Assembly: GCA_032027205.1 (NCBI GenBank)
Contig: JAVSMN010000001.1
Location: 248,001-312,000 of the forward strand
DNA: 64,000 bases
From: Zeimonas sp032027205
GTDB taxonomy: Bacteria; Pseudomonadota; Gammaproteobacteria; Burkholderiales; Burkholderiaceae_E
Direction: 5' to 3'
Of the stretch, positions 17,392 to 26,793 are shown piece after piece (position 1 is the stretch's first letter; each line of letters starts with the position of its first letter). The notes under the pieces were generated by a model. The model was not told the DNA's origin. It made no database searches and saw nothing but the letters and a program-made list of their open reading frames with translations. The translations under genes and the position numbers were made by a program.

Positions 17392-18570
17392 ATGAAATCG
17401 ATCGGCAAGACCCGCGCAGTCGCGCGGATCGCGGCAACGGTGTTCGCGACATCGGTCGTGGCCGCCGGAACCGCGTATGCACAGCAGGAGCCCATCAAGA
17501 TCGGAGCCTTCCTGGCCGTCACCGGCCCCGCCTCGTTCCTCGGCGACCCCGAGCAGAAAACGCTCGACATGTACGTCGAGCGCATCAACTCGCAGGGCGG
17601 CGTGCTCGGACGCAAGCTCGAGCTGGTTTCCTACGACTCCAGCGGCAGCGCCGAGAAGGCGCGCACCTTCACCAAGCGCCTGATCGAACAGGACAAGGTC
17701 GACGTCATCATCGGTGGCACGAGCACCGGCGAAACGATGGCCGCCGTACCGCTCGTCGAGGAAGCGAAGGTTCCGTTCGTCTCGCTGGCGGGCGCCGTCG
17801 TCATCATCGAGCCGGTGAAGAAATGGGTGTTCAAGACGCCGCACACCGACCGCATGGCCTGCGAGAAGATCTTCACCGACATGAACGAGCGCAAGCTGAG
17901 CAAGCTCGCGCTGATCTCCGGCGCTGGCGGCTTCGACAAGTCGCTGCGCGCCGAGTGCATCAAGGTCGCGCCGAAGTACGGCATCGAGATCGTTGCTGAC
18001 GAAAGCTACGGCGCGGCCGACACCGACATGACGGCGCAGCTCACGAAGATCAAGGGCACGGCCGGCGTGCAGGCGGTCATGAACTGCGGCTTCGGCCAGG
18101 GCCCGGCGATCGTCACGAAGAACTACAAGCAGGTCGGACTGTCGCTGCCGTTCTACCAGTCGCACGGCGTCGCGTCGAAGGAGTACGTCAAGCTCTCCGG
18201 CGACGCAGCCGAAGGCGTGCGCCTGCCCGCAGCCGCGCTGCTGGTGGCCGACATCCTGCCCGACAAGGACCCGCAGAAGCCGGTCGTCACCGCGTACAAG
18301 CACGACTACGAAGCGAAGTACAAGTCCGACGTCTCCACCTTCGGCGGCCACGCGTACGACGGCCTGATGATCGTCGTCGAGGCGATCAAGCGCGCCGGCA
18401 GCACCGACAAGGAGAAAGTGCGCGACGAGATCGAGAAGACCAAGGGCCTGATGGGCACGGGCGGGCTGTTCAACATGTCGCCCACCGACCACATGGGCCT
18501 CGACCTGACCGCCTTCCGCATGCTGGAAGTGCGCAACGGCAACTGGACCCTCGTCGACAACAACCGCTGA
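17392..18570 (+). CDS. LivK-type periplasmic substrate-binding protein, probably for an aromatic acid
   Basis: This 392-residue protein has a signal peptide ending near AYA/QQ (residue 30) and then a type I periplasmic-binding fold (EPIKIGAFLAVTGPASFLG...). The start at 17392 follows a good ribosome site (GGGAGACGAGG). It heads a five-gene ABC cassette of the branched-chain amino acid (Liv/HAAT) class. Because thioesterase, phenylacetate-CoA ligase and aryl-CoA ligase genes follow directly, the ligand is more likely benzoate, phenylacetate or a related acid than leucine. That is context inference; no binding-site residue proves it. Confidence 0.88.
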   Translation: MKSIGKTRAVARIAATVFATSVVAAGTAYAQQEPIKIGAFLAVTGPASFLGDPEQKTLDMYVERINSQGGVLGRKLELVSYDSSGSAEKARTFTKRLIEQDKVDVIIGGTSTGETMAAVPLVEEAKVPFVSLAGAVVIIEPVKKWVFKTPHTDRMACEKIFTDMNERKLSKLALISGAGGFDKSLRAECIKVAPKYGIEIVADESYGAADTDMTAQLTKIKGTAGVQAVMNCGFGQGPAIVTKNYKQVGLSLPFYQSHGVASKEYVKLSGDAAEGVRLPAAALLVADILPDKDPQKPVVTAYKHDYEAKYKSDVSTFGGHAYDGLMIVVEAIKRAGSTDKEKVRDEIEKTKGLMGTGGLFNMSPTDHMGLDLTAFRMLEVRNGNWTLVDNNR

Positions 18571-18595
18571 TCGACACACCGGGCGGGATGCGCAG

Positions 18596-19471
18596 ATGGG
18601 CGGCCAGGCAGTACAGTTCCTCGCCAGCGGGCTGACCGCCGGTTCGATCTACGCGCTCGTCGCGCTCGGCTTCTCGATCATCTTCAACGCCAGCCGCGTC
18701 ATCAACTTCGCCCAGGGCGAGTTCGTGATGATCGGCGGCATGAGCGCCGTCTCCCTGGTCGCCACCGGCATGCCGATGCCGGTGGCGATCCTTGGCGCAG
18801 TCGCAATCGCCGCGATCGTCGGCCTGGCGCTGGAGCGCCTGGCCGTCGGACGCGCGAAGAACGCCGACATCGTCACGCTGATCATCATCACGATCGGCGC
18901 GTCGATCTTCCTGCGCGGCGTTGCCCAGCTCGTCTGGGACAAGAACATCCACGCGCTCGCCCCGCTGTCGGGCGACACGCCGATCGCATTCCTCGGCGCC
19001 ACCATCGTTCCGCAGAGCCTCTGGGTGCTCGGTGCCACGGTGGCGGTCGTCATCGCGCTTTCGTGGTTCTTCCGCCGCACCGTGCTCGGCAAGGCGATGC
19101 TCGCCACGTCGTACAACCCGCTCGCGGCACAGTTGGTCGGCATCGACATCAAGAAGGTGCTGTTCGCCAGCTTCGGCCTGGCCGCCGGGCTCGGCGCGCT
19201 CGCCGGCGTGCTGATTGCGCCGATCACCTTCACCTCGTACGAGGTCGGCATCATGCTCGGCCTGAAGGGCTTCGCCGCGGCGATCCTCGGCGGACTCGGC
19301 AGTTTCCCCGGCGCGATCGCCGGCGGACTACTGCTCGGGCTGCTCGAAAGCCTGGGCGCCGGCTACGTCTCGTCGGCCTACAAGGACGTCCTCGCGTTCG
19401 TGCTGATCCTCGTCGTCCTCTTCTTCCGTCCCGATGGAATACTTGGTGCAGTCAAGAGTGAGCGGGTCTGA
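18596..19471 (+). CDS. branched-chain/aromatic ABC transporter permease (LivH type)
   Basis: This 291-residue inner-membrane permease has about eight hydrophobic helices. The LivH signature (ALGFSIIFNASRVINFAQGEFVMIGG) is near residues 22-48, and the ATPase-coupling loop GLKGFAAAILGGLGSFPGA near 220-240. It begins 25 bp after the binding-protein stop. The 3' end overlaps the longest reading of the next permease gene by 38 bp. Confidence 0.93.
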   Translation: MGGQAVQFLASGLTAGSIYALVALGFSIIFNASRVINFAQGEFVMIGGMSAVSLVATGMPMPVAILGAVAIAAIVGLALERLAVGRAKNADIVTLIIITIGASIFLRGVAQLVWDKNIHALAPLSGDTPIAFLGATIVPQSLWVLGATVAVVIALSWFFRRTVLGKAMLATSYNPLAAQLVGIDIKKVLFASFGLAAGLGALAGVLIAPITFTSYEVGIMLGLKGFAAAILGGLGSFPGAIAGGLLLGLLESLGAGYVSSAYKDVLAFVLILVVLFFRPDGILGAVKSERV

Positions 19472-20432
19472 GCGCGCTGCGCTGCCGGTCGGCAGCCGCT
19501 TCGCGCCCCGCCTTCGCGGGCTGGCGGTGCTCGCGCTGGTCATCGCGTTGCTGCCGTTCGCGCTCGCGAACGCCTACTTCTACGACGTCGCGATCCTCGT
19601 CGGACTGAACGCGATCGTCTGCATCGGGCTGAACCTGCTGGTCGGCTATGCCGGCCAGATCAGTCTCGGGCACGCCGGCTTCTTCGGGCTGGGTGCCTAC
19701 GGCTCGGCGCTGCTCGCCGCGAACTGGGGCGTGCCGCCCTTTGCGGCGCTCGTGCTCGCCACCGCCGCCGTGTCGCTGCTCGCATTCCTGGTCGGACGCC
19801 CGATCCTGCGGCTGAAGGGCAATTACCTGGCGATGGCCACGCTCGGGCTGGGCATCATCATTTCGATCGTGCTCGCCAACGAAGACCGCATCACCGGCGG
19901 CCCCGACGGCATGCCGGTGCCGTCGTTCTCGGTCTTCGGCTTCGCCGTGCAGGGCGAGCGCATTTGGTACTGGGTGGTCGGCGCCTGCCTCCTCGTCAGC
20001 GTCTGGCTCGCGCTGAACCTGATCGACTCGCCACGCGGGCGCGCGCTGCGCGCGCTGCACGGCTCGGAAGTCGCCGCCGAAGTCGTCGGCATCGACAGCG
20101 CGGGACAGAAGGTCATGGTCTTCGTGCTGTCGGCCGCCTTCGCAGCCGCCGCCGGCGGGCTCACCGCCTTCTACAGCGGCTTCATCTCGCCGGCGAAGGC
20201 ATCGTTCATGCACTCGGTCGAACTCGTCACGATGGTCGTGTTCGGCGGCATGGCGTCCACCTTCGGCGCCGTCGTCGGCGCCGCCGTGCTCACCGTGCTG
20301 CCGCAGGCGCTCACCGTGGTCAAGGAGTACGAAATGGTCGTGCTCGGCGCAATCATGATGGGCACGATGATCTTCTTTCCGCGCGGGGCGGTGCCCACGC
20401 TGGCCGCGCGCTTCGGACGCCGTTCGCGATGA
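19434..20432 (+). CDS. branched-chain/aromatic ABC transporter permease (LivM type)
   Basis: This is a 332-residue polytopic permease with the LivM motif GLNLLVGYAGQISLGHAGFFGLGAYGSALL near residues 60-90 and the coupling segment VVFGGMASTFGAVVGA near 260. The listed ATG (19434) lies inside the LivH gene and has no clear ribosome site. GTG at 19458 is an equally plausible start, shortening the overlap with LivH to 14 bp. The stop overlaps the ATPase gene start (ATGA). Confidence 0.92.
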   Translation: MEYLVQSRVSGSERAALPVGSRFAPRLRGLAVLALVIALLPFALANAYFYDVAILVGLNAIVCIGLNLLVGYAGQISLGHAGFFGLGAYGSALLAANWGVPPFAALVLATAAVSLLAFLVGRPILRLKGNYLAMATLGLGIIISIVLANEDRITGGPDGMPVPSFSVFGFAVQGERIWYWVVGACLLVSVWLALNLIDSPRGRALRALHGSEVAAEVVGIDSAGQKVMVFVLSAAFAAAAGGLTAFYSGFISPAKASFMHSVELVTMVVFGGMASTFGAVVGAAVLTVLPQALTVVKEYEMVVLGAIMMGTMIFFPRGAVPTLAARFGRRSR

Positions 20433-21208
20433 CGACGCTGCGCGTCGAAAACCTGTCGAAGGAGTTCGGCGGCGTGCACGCCGTCCAGAACCTGTCCTTC
20501 GAGCTCGCCTCCGGAAGCGTTCATTCGATCATCGGCCCGAACGGCGCCGGCAAGACCACGCTGCTGAACCTGCTCACCGGCGTGTACCGGCCGAGTGCCG
20601 GGCGCATCTTCTTCGACGGGCGCGACCTCACCGGCGCGCCCGCGCACGGCTTTGCCGCCGCAGGCATCGGTCGCACGTTCCAGAACCTGCAGATCTTCGC
20701 GAACATGACCGCGCTCGAAAACGTGATGACCGGCCGTCATCTCCTCGAGCGCTGCTCGCTGTGGTCGACGATGCTGCGCACGCCGTCGGTGGCGCGCGCC
20801 GAACGCGACTCCCGCGCACAGGCGCTGCAGCTGCTGCGCTTCGTCGGCCTCGCCGACTACGCCGACGCCGGGGCCGACTCGATGCCCTATGGCGCGCTCA
20901 AGCGGCTCGAAATCGCGCGCGCGATCGCCGGCGCGCCCCGCTTCCTGCTGCTCGACGAGCCGGCCGCCGGCTTGAACCCCACCGAATCGATGGAGATCGG
21001 CGAGCTCATCCGCCAGCTCGCGCGCGACGGCACCACCGTCGTGCTGGTCGAGCACAACATGAAACTCGTGATGGGCGTGTCCGATCGCATCGTCGTGCTC
21101 GACTACGGAAGCAAGCTGTGCGAAGGCACGGCAGAGCAAGTCCGCTCCGATCCACGCGTCATCGAGGCCTATCTCGGTGCGGCTACCGACGAGGTCGCGC
21201 ATGCTTGA
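20429..21208 (+). CDS. ABC transporter ATPase (LivG type)
   Basis: This 259-residue cytoplasmic ATPase has Walker A GPNGAGKTT near 35-43, a Q-loop in RTFQNLQIF, a signature region MPYGALKRLEIARA and Walker B FLLLDEPAAGLNP, then the H-loop LVEHNMKLVM. The signature is YGALKR rather than the consensus LSGGQ, as is usual in LivG proteins (YGxQR). It starts 4 bp inside the LivM gene and energises the preceding permeases together with the LivF-type subunit. Confidence 0.94.
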   Translation: MTTLRVENLSKEFGGVHAVQNLSFELASGSVHSIIGPNGAGKTTLLNLLTGVYRPSAGRIFFDGRDLTGAPAHGFAAAGIGRTFQNLQIFANMTALENVMTGRHLLERCSLWSTMLRTPSVARAERDSRAQALQLLRFVGLADYADAGADSMPYGALKRLEIARAIAGAPRFLLLDEPAAGLNPTESMEIGELIRQLARDGTTVVLVEHNMKLVMGVSDRIVVLDYGSKLCEGTAEQVRSDPRVIEAYLGAATDEVAHA

Positions 21209-21902
21209 GGTGCGCGCACTTTCGAGCCGCTACGGCCGGATCACTGCCCTGCACGACGTCAGCCTGCAGGTCGGTGGCGGCGAACTGGTCGCGCTGGTCG
21301 GCGCCAACGGCGCCGGCAAGACGACGCTGCTGCGCGCGCTCTCCGGCGTGCAGCCGATCGCGGCAGGCAGCGTGCACTTCGAGGGCGAAGACGTCACGCG
21401 CACGGCGCCGCGCAGGCGCGTGAAAATGGGCATCGTCCAGGTTCCCGAGGGGCGGCAGGTGTTCGGACCGCTGTCGGTAGACGACAACCTGCGACTGGGC
21501 GCCTTCGTTCGTCCGTCCAGGGAAATCGCCGACGGACTCGAGCGCGTGTATACGCTCTTTCCGATTCTCGCGAAGAAGCGTCGCGAGGCGGCGGGCACGC
21601 TGTCGGGCGGGCAACAGCAGATGCTCGCGATGGGCCGCGCGCTGATGACGCGACCGAAGCTGCTGCTGCTCGACGAGCCGAGCATGGGTCTCGCGCCGCG
21701 CCTGGTCGCCGAGATCTTCGCCACGGTGCGCGCGTTGAAGGACGCGGCAACGACCATCCTGCTCGTCGACCAGAACGCGCGCGCCGCACTTTCCATCGCC
21801 GATCGCGCCTATGTGCTCGAGGTCGGCCGCATCTCGCTCGCCGGCAGCGGCGCCGAACTGCTCGGCAACCCGCGCGTGCAGCAGGCATACCTCGGCCTGT
21901 GA
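21201..21902 (+). CDS. ABC transporter ATPase (LivF type)
   Basis: This 233-residue second ATPase has Walker A GANGAGKTT near 34-42, the complete signature LSGGQQQML, Walker B LLLLDEPSMGLAP and an IxxVDQN segment in place of the usual H-loop VEQN. The ATG at 21201 lies 8 bp inside the previous ATPase gene. A minor upstream ATG was rejected because it gives an atypical N-terminus. It completes the ABC cassette. Confidence 0.94.
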   Translation: MLEVRALSSRYGRITALHDVSLQVGGGELVALVGANGAGKTTLLRALSGVQPIAAGSVHFEGEDVTRTAPRRRVKMGIVQVPEGRQVFGPLSVDDNLRLGAFVRPSREIADGLERVYTLFPILAKKRREAAGTLSGGQQQMLAMGRALMTRPKLLLLDEPSMGLAPRLVAEIFATVRALKDAATTILLVDQNARAALSIADRAYVLEVGRISLAGSGAELLGNPRVQQAYLGL

Positions 21903-21927
21903 GCCGGCTCGGCGACAGAAGAACGGA

Positions 21928-22335
21928 ATGAAGGCTTCGCTGGCCAAGGGCGTTTCCGTGACGCGGCGCATCCACGTCGACCGCGAGCGTGCAATCGACG
22001 CCATGGCCGAGAAGACCCGGGTCTACGGCACTGCGATGCTTGTCCTCGACATCGAGCGCATCTCGCGTGAACTGCTGCTCGAGCATCTCGACGCCGGCGA
22101 AGACTCGATGGGCACGCGCATCGAAGTCGACCATCTCGCCGCCACGCTGATGGGCATGGACGTCGAGATCACCGTCACGGTGTCCGAAGTGAAGGGCCGC
22201 GCGATATCGCTCGATGTCGAGGCCCGCGACAACGTCGAGCCGATCTGCCGAGGCAGGCACAACCGTTTCGTCGTCGGCGTCGAGACCACGATCGCGAGGC
22301 TGGACGCCAAGGCGCAGAAAGCCGGCCTCGCCTGA
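21928..22335 (+). CDS. hotdog-fold thioesterase, FlK-like
   Basis: This 135-residue small protein matches the fluoroacetyl-CoA-thioesterase-like hotdog family: SMGTRIEVDHLAATLMGMDVEITVTVSEVKGRAISLDVEARD resembles the central FlK strand pair, and the C-terminus has GRHNRFVV. It sits 25 bp after the transporter and 35 bp before the PaaK-type ligase. A likely job is to release CoA from dead-end or toxic aryl-CoA esters and protect the CoA pool. Substrate preference is unknown. Confidence 0.78.
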   Translation: MKASLAKGVSVTRRIHVDRERAIDAMAEKTRVYGTAMLVLDIERISRELLLEHLDAGEDSMGTRIEVDHLAATLMGMDVEITVTVSEVKGRAISLDVEARDNVEPICRGRHNRFVVGVETTIARLDAKAQKAGLA

Positions 22336-22370
22336 ACCACTGCGAACCGATTCCGAACAGGAGACTCCCG

Positions 22371-23714
22371 ATGGCCGTGACGACAACGAATTCCGCAACC
22401 CGCAGCACCCAGGGTGCCGGCACGTACCTGCACGGCGAATTCGAGACGATGCCGCGCGAGCGACTGGCCGAACTGCAGCTCGCACGCCTGCGCGAGACGC
22501 TGCGCAACGCCTACGACAACGTTCCGCTGCATCACGCGCGCCTCGAGGCCGCCGGCATCGACCCCGCCGGCATCGCGTCGCTCGACGACGTCCGGCACCT
22601 GCCGTTCACGGTGAAGACCGACCTGCGCGACCAATACCCGTTCGGCATGCTCGCGCGCCCGCTGTCCGAAATCACCCGCGTGCACGCATCGTCCGGCACC
22701 ACCGGCAAACCGACGGTCGTCGCGTACACGCCGAGCGACCTGTCGAACTGGTCCGACCTCGTTGCCCGCTCCTTCGCCGCCGCCGGCGCGCGTCCGGGCG
22801 ACATCGTGCACAACGCCTACGGCTACGGCCTGTTCACCGGCGGCCTGGGCGCGCATTACGGCGCCGAGCGCCTGGGCTGCGCGGTAGTGCCGGTGTCCGG
22901 CGGCTCCACCGAGCGACAGGTGCAGTTGATCGTCGACCTGAAGGCGCGCGTGTTGTGCGCGACACCGTCGTACGCGCTGGCCATCGCCGAAGTCGCCGAG
23001 AAGATGGGCGTGGACCTCTCCAAGGGGCCGCTGCAGATCGGCATCCTGGGCGCCGAGCCTTGGAGCGATGCGATGCGCCGGGAGGTCGAGGCGCGCCTCG
23101 GGCTCAAGGCGATCGACATCTACGGCCTGTCGGAGATCATGGGTCCGGGCGTGGCCTGCGAGTGCGGCCACCGCAACGGACTGCACGGATGGGAGGACCA
23201 CTTCCTGTTCGAGGTGATCAACCCCGACAGCGGACAGCCGCTGCCCGAAGGCGAAGCCGGCGAGCTCGTCATCACGACGCTCACCAAGCAGGCACTGCCG
23301 ATGATCCGCTACCGCACGCGCGACATCACGAAACTGGCGACGTCGCCCTGCGAATGCGGCCGCACGCATGTGCGCATCCTGCGCGTCACCGGGCGCAACG
23401 ACGACATGCTGATCATCCGCGGCGTGAACGTCTATCCGTCGCAGGTCGAAGCGGTGCTCGTCGGCCTGCCCGACGTCGCGCCGCACTACCAACTCGTCGT
23501 CGAACGCCAGGGTTCGCTGGACAACGTATCGATCGACGCCGAGGCACAACCGGGCGTACCCGAGAGCGAATACGCCCGTCTCGGCAAGCAGATCGCCCAT
23601 CACATCAAGTCGATGATCGGCATCTCCACCGCAGTCTCGGTGAAGAAGCCCGGCGAGATCCCGCGCTCGCAAGGCAAGGCAGTTCGCGTTCGCGACCTGC
23701 GTCCGAAAGGGTAG
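22371..23714 (+). CDS. paaK: phenylacetate-CoA ligase (PaaK type)
   Basis: This 447-residue enzyme is the usual PaaK length. It carries the ATP loop ASSGTTGKPTVV near 105-116, a YGLSE motif near 238 and a short C-terminal domain with GRNDDMLIIRGVNVYPSQVE. PaaK proteins use ATP and CoA to make phenylacetyl-CoA in the cytoplasm. Two Cys pairs (ACECGH and CECGRTH) are typical of the family. A clear ribosome site (ACAGGAGAC) precedes the ATG. In this operon it could serve anaerobic phenylacetate or phenylalanine breakdown; no phenylacetyl-CoA oxidation (pad) genes lie in the window. Confidence 0.92.
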   Translation: MAVTTTNSATRSTQGAGTYLHGEFETMPRERLAELQLARLRETLRNAYDNVPLHHARLEAAGIDPAGIASLDDVRHLPFTVKTDLRDQYPFGMLARPLSEITRVHASSGTTGKPTVVAYTPSDLSNWSDLVARSFAAAGARPGDIVHNAYGYGLFTGGLGAHYGAERLGCAVVPVSGGSTERQVQLIVDLKARVLCATPSYALAIAEVAEKMGVDLSKGPLQIGILGAEPWSDAMRREVEARLGLKAIDIYGLSEIMGPGVACECGHRNGLHGWEDHFLFEVINPDSGQPLPEGEAGELVITTLTKQALPMIRYRTRDITKLATSPCECGRTHVRILRVTGRNDDMLIIRGVNVYPSQVEAVLVGLPDVAPHYQLVVERQGSLDNVSIDAEAQPGVPESEYARLGKQIAHHIKSMIGISTAVSVKKPGEIPRSQGKAVRVRDLRPKG

Positions 23715-23762
23715 GCGCGACCTCGCCGACCGGTACCGGCCAAGCATTGAAAAGGATCCGCC

Positions 23763-25211
23763 ATGAACGGGAACGCAGCCTCGGTACTCCTCGAAAACGG
23801 ACGGGCGGACGACGTCGCCCTGGTTTGCGACGGACAGACGCGCAGTTATGCGCAGCTGCGCGAGGCGGTCGCCCGCGCCGCCGGCGCCTGGCGCGCGCGC
23901 AAGCTGCAGCCCGGCGAACGCGTCGCCGTGCAACTGCCCGACGGCTTCGCCTGGGTGGAGGCCTTCCTCGGCTGCATCTGGGCCGGCGGCGTCGCGGTCG
24001 GCGTCAACCCGCGGCTGTCCGAAGCGGAATGGAAGGCGATGCTCGATGCCGCCGGATTCCGCTTCGTGCTGGCCGAATCGCGCGAGCAGACGCCCGAACC
24101 GTACCGCCAGCAGGTGATCACCCTCGGGGAGTGGCTGGCAGAGCAGGAATGCAGTCCGGCGATCGAGCCGCTGCCCTGCGAGCCGACGCAGCCTGCGGTC
24201 TGGGTGCATTCGTCCGGCACCAGCGGAAAACCCAAGGCGGTCGTGCACGGCCATCGCTTCGCGACGCAGATCGAGCGCGTCACTGCGGAAGTCGTCGGTG
24301 CGGACGCCGGCGACCGGATCTTCGCCAGCTCGAAGATGTTCTTCTCCTACCCGCAGACCAACGCGCTGTATGCGGGGCTGAAGCTGGGCGCGTCGATCGT
24401 TCTCGATCCGGCGTGGCCCACAGCGGCCGGCGTGGCGCAAACCGTCGCGCAAACGCGTCCGACGGTACTGTGCAGCGTGCCGTCGCTGTATCGCAACCTG
24501 CTCAAGGAGGGCCTTGCCGCGCAACTGGTGCGCGACGGCGTGCGCCGCTTCGTGTCGGCGGGCGAAGCCCTGTCGGTCGACCTGCGCGACGAATGGCGTC
24601 GACAGACCGGAGCATCGATCATCAACGGATACGGCGCCTCCGAAACGCTCGTGCTCGTCATGACCGACCGCGACGACGGCCGCGGACTGCGCCCCTCGCC
24701 CGGCATCGACGCGCGCCCGCTCGCCGCGAACGGCGCATCGCCCATCCGCCTGTCTTTCGACGCGCCGATGATCGCACTCGGCTACTGGAACCTGCCGGGC
24801 GACCAGGCCGAGCACTTTCGCGACGGACGCTTCTGCCCGAGCGACCTCTTCGAGCCGCAACCCGACGGCTCGTACCGTTTCGCCGGACGAGAAGGGTCGC
24901 TGGTCAAGGTGCACGGCCGCTGGGTCGACCTGATCGCCATCGAGGAAACGCTCGGCCTGGTCAGCCCCGACATTCTCGAGGCGGCGGCCGTGCTGGTGCC
25001 CGACGCCGACGGGCTCGATGCGGTGGCCGTGTTCTACGTACCGAAGGACGTCGCCAGCATGCCGCGCGCGGAAGCCGCGCTTCGCGACCACACGCAGGCG
25101 ATGCCGCCGTTCCGGCGTCCGCGCTGGTTCCACCCGATCGACGCGCTGCCGCGCACCGCCACCGGAAAGCTCATCCGGCGCAAGCTGCAGGACCTGCACA
25201 AGGCACAGTGA
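23763..25211 (+). CDS. aryl-CoA ligase, benzoate/hydroxybenzoate-CoA ligase family
   Basis: This is a 482-residue ANL-family adenylating enzyme. The ATP loop HSSGTSGKPKAVVHGH lies near 150-165, KMFFSYPQTNALYAGL resembles the benzoate-CoA ligase family, YGASET is near 293, and the catalytic lysine is K469 in LPRTATGKLIRR. It is shorter than typical benzoate-CoA ligases (about 510-530) because of a compact N-terminus and middle. Position beside a PaaK-type ligase and the benzoyl-CoA reductase operon favours benzoate or a substituted benzoate as substrate. K469 is the kind of lysine that GNAT enzymes acetylate in related ligases. Confidence 0.8.
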   Translation: MNGNAASVLLENGRADDVALVCDGQTRSYAQLREAVARAAGAWRARKLQPGERVAVQLPDGFAWVEAFLGCIWAGGVAVGVNPRLSEAEWKAMLDAAGFRFVLAESREQTPEPYRQQVITLGEWLAEQECSPAIEPLPCEPTQPAVWVHSSGTSGKPKAVVHGHRFATQIERVTAEVVGADAGDRIFASSKMFFSYPQTNALYAGLKLGASIVLDPAWPTAAGVAQTVAQTRPTVLCSVPSLYRNLLKEGLAAQLVRDGVRRFVSAGEALSVDLRDEWRRQTGASIINGYGASETLVLVMTDRDDGRGLRPSPGIDARPLAANGASPIRLSFDAPMIALGYWNLPGDQAEHFRDGRFCPSDLFEPQPDGSYRFAGREGSLVKVHGRWVDLIAIEETLGLVSPDILEAAAVLVPDADGLDAVAVFYVPKDVASMPRAEAALRDHTQAMPPFRRPRWFHPIDALPRTATGKLIRRKLQDLHKAQ

Positions 25212-25212
25212 A

Positions 25213-25452
25213 ATGAAGCGCTGGGTCGAAGCCGACGGCGTCCACATCGACGTGCGAGGCCTGCCGCCGCCACAGCCGATGGTCCAGATCCTCACGCTCG
25301 TCCGCTCGATCGACAACGACCAGGCGGTCGTCGTTCACCACGATCGCGACCCGCAACTGCTCTATCCCGAGCTCGCCGAGATCGGCTGGTCCGCCGAGAT
25401 CGTCGATGGCGAGCCGGGCGAGGTCCGGCTGCGACTCGTGCGCAACGCATGA
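25213..25452 (+). CDS. DUF2249 domain protein
   Basis: This 79-residue protein has the TusA-like DUF2249 pattern (VDVRGLPPPQPMxxI...) but lacks the CPxP cysteine motif of true TusA. DUF2249 genes often occur near hemerythrin and NnrS-like genes in denitrifiers, as here. It begins 1 bp after the ligase stop and overlaps the next gene by 4 bp, so all are probably co-translated. The function is unknown; a link to nitric oxide or redox stress is inferred from context. Confidence 0.75.
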   Translation: MKRWVEADGVHIDVRGLPPPQPMVQILTLVRSIDNDQAVVVHHDRDPQLLYPELAEIGWSAEIVDGEPGEVRLRLVRNA

Positions 25453-26783
25453 AGCCCGGCGCCGCACGCCCGCGGCTGGCGGCCGGCTTCCTCGCCGGCG
25501 CGACGAGCCGGCTGCTTCCCCCGTCGATTCCGCTGCGCTACTTCGGCGCTGCTGCCGTCTTTCACCTCGCTGCCTGGATCGCGCTGGGCGCAGGCGCTGC
25601 GGGCGCGCCGCGCTTCGTCGGCGGGCTCGGCTGGCCGCTGGCGGCGCTGCACCTCGTCACGCTCGGGGTGCTCGCGATGACCGCGATCGGTGCGAGCCTG
25701 CAGTTGATGCCGGTGGCCACGCGCCAGCCGGTGCGCTCGACGCGGCTGCCGGCGGCGATCTGGTGGGTCTACACCGCGGGCGTGGCTGCGACGACGATCG
25801 GCATGGGGACGGGCCAACCCGCGCTGCTCGGCGCCGGCGCCGTCGCGGTAGTGGTCGGACTGCTCGGTTACGCCGCGCTGAGCGCGCGCAACTTCGTCGG
25901 CGCACGGGGCATGGCGGGAATCGTCACGCACGGCTGGATCGCGCTGGCCTCACTCGTCGTCGTCGTCTTCAGCGCGCTGTCGCTGGCACTCACCTACCTG
26001 GGCTGGCCGCTCATCGAGCGCGGCAGCGCGCTCGCGCTGCACGTGCCGCTCGCCGCCTACGGGTTCATGGGGATGCTCGCGCTGGGGCTTGCCTACATCC
26101 TGGTGCCGATGTTCGCGCTGTCCGCGGCGCCCGACGAGATGCAGGTGCGCGTCTCGGCCGGCCTGGCCGCGCTGGCGCTCGCGCTCGCCGCGGCAGCGGC
26201 GTTCGTCGACGCGGCTGGGTCAACCTTGCGCATCGCGGCGCTCGTCGCGGCGGGCGCAGCCGTCGCGCTGCACCTGAACCTCGTGCTGCGGGCGCTGCGC
26301 ACTGGCATGCGGCGCGAACTCGGCCGCTCGTTCCGCCTCGTTCGCATCGCCTGGGGGCTGCTCGTCGCCAGCCTCGTACTCGCGCTCGCGATGGTCGTCT
26401 TCCCCGACGTCCCGCTGCTCGCGACGCTGTTCGGCATCGTTCTCGTTCCGGGTTGGCTGCTCACGCTCGTGCTCGGCATGATGCAGCGCATCGTCCCGTT
26501 CCTCGCCTCGATGCACAAGGCGCCGGGCACCAAGCTGCCGCGCACGCCGTCGTCGCTGACCGCCGATCGTCCGCTCGCCGTGCATTACGCATGCCACCTG
26601 TGCGCGCTCGCGCTGCTGGTCGCGGCAGCGGTGGTCGACTCCGCCTGGCTGGCGCTCGCCGCATCGCTGGTCGGCACCGTAGGCGCGGCGTCGTTCCTCG
26701 TGTTCTTCGTGATCCTCGTGCGGCGGATGCGCCTGCCGCCCGCGCCGCGCACCGCTACCCGGCCAGCCGCACCCGTTGCTTGA
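25449..26783 (+). CDS. polytopic heme-copper-oxidase subunit I-like / NnrS-like membrane protein
   Basis: This 444-residue very hydrophobic protein has about 11-12 predicted helices. Histidines sit in or near helices (LHLVTLG, THGWIAL, LHVPLAAYG, YACHLC), reminiscent of small heme-copper-oxidase-like or NnrS proteins found near denitrification genes. It lacks a complete oxidase active-site set that I could recognise, so respiratory oxidase activity is doubtful. It overlaps DUF2249 by 4 bp. Its last codons contain the FNR box that should drive the next gene. Confidence 0.7.
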   Translation: MKPGAARPRLAAGFLAGATSRLLPPSIPLRYFGAAAVFHLAAWIALGAGAAGAPRFVGGLGWPLAALHLVTLGVLAMTAIGASLQLMPVATRQPVRSTRLPAAIWWVYTAGVAATTIGMGTGQPALLGAGAVAVVVGLLGYAALSARNFVGARGMAGIVTHGWIALASLVVVVFSALSLALTYLGWPLIERGSALALHVPLAAYGFMGMLALGLAYILVPMFALSAAPDEMQVRVSAGLAALALALAAAAAFVDAAGSTLRIAALVAAGAAVALHLNLVLRALRTGMRRELGRSFRLVRIAWGLLVASLVLALAMVVFPDVPLLATLFGIVLVPGWLLTLVLGMMQRIVPFLASMHKAPGTKLPRTPSSLTADRPLAVHYACHLCALALLVAAAVVDSAWLALAASLVGTVGAASFLVFFVILVRRMRLPPAPRTATRPAAPVA

Positions 26784-26793
26784 CGCGCATCAA
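26780..26793. promoter_or_regulatory. FNR box before the hemerythrin gene
   Basis: TTGAC-GCGC-ATCAA matches FNR consensus at 9 of 10 positions. TATTCT at 26816-26821 (4 of 6 to TATAAT) lies exactly where the -10 of a class II FNR promoter belongs (box centre at -41.5, start near 26828). The site overlaps the stop of the upstream membrane-protein gene and would make hemerythrin and downstream genes separately anaerobically inducible. Confidence 0.65.

Noticed and set aside
22023..25316. 1097-codon open frame on the minus strand opposite the thioesterase and ligases
   Set aside because: It is an Arg/Asp/His-rich shadow caused by high GC; the plus-strand genes carry clear family motifs.
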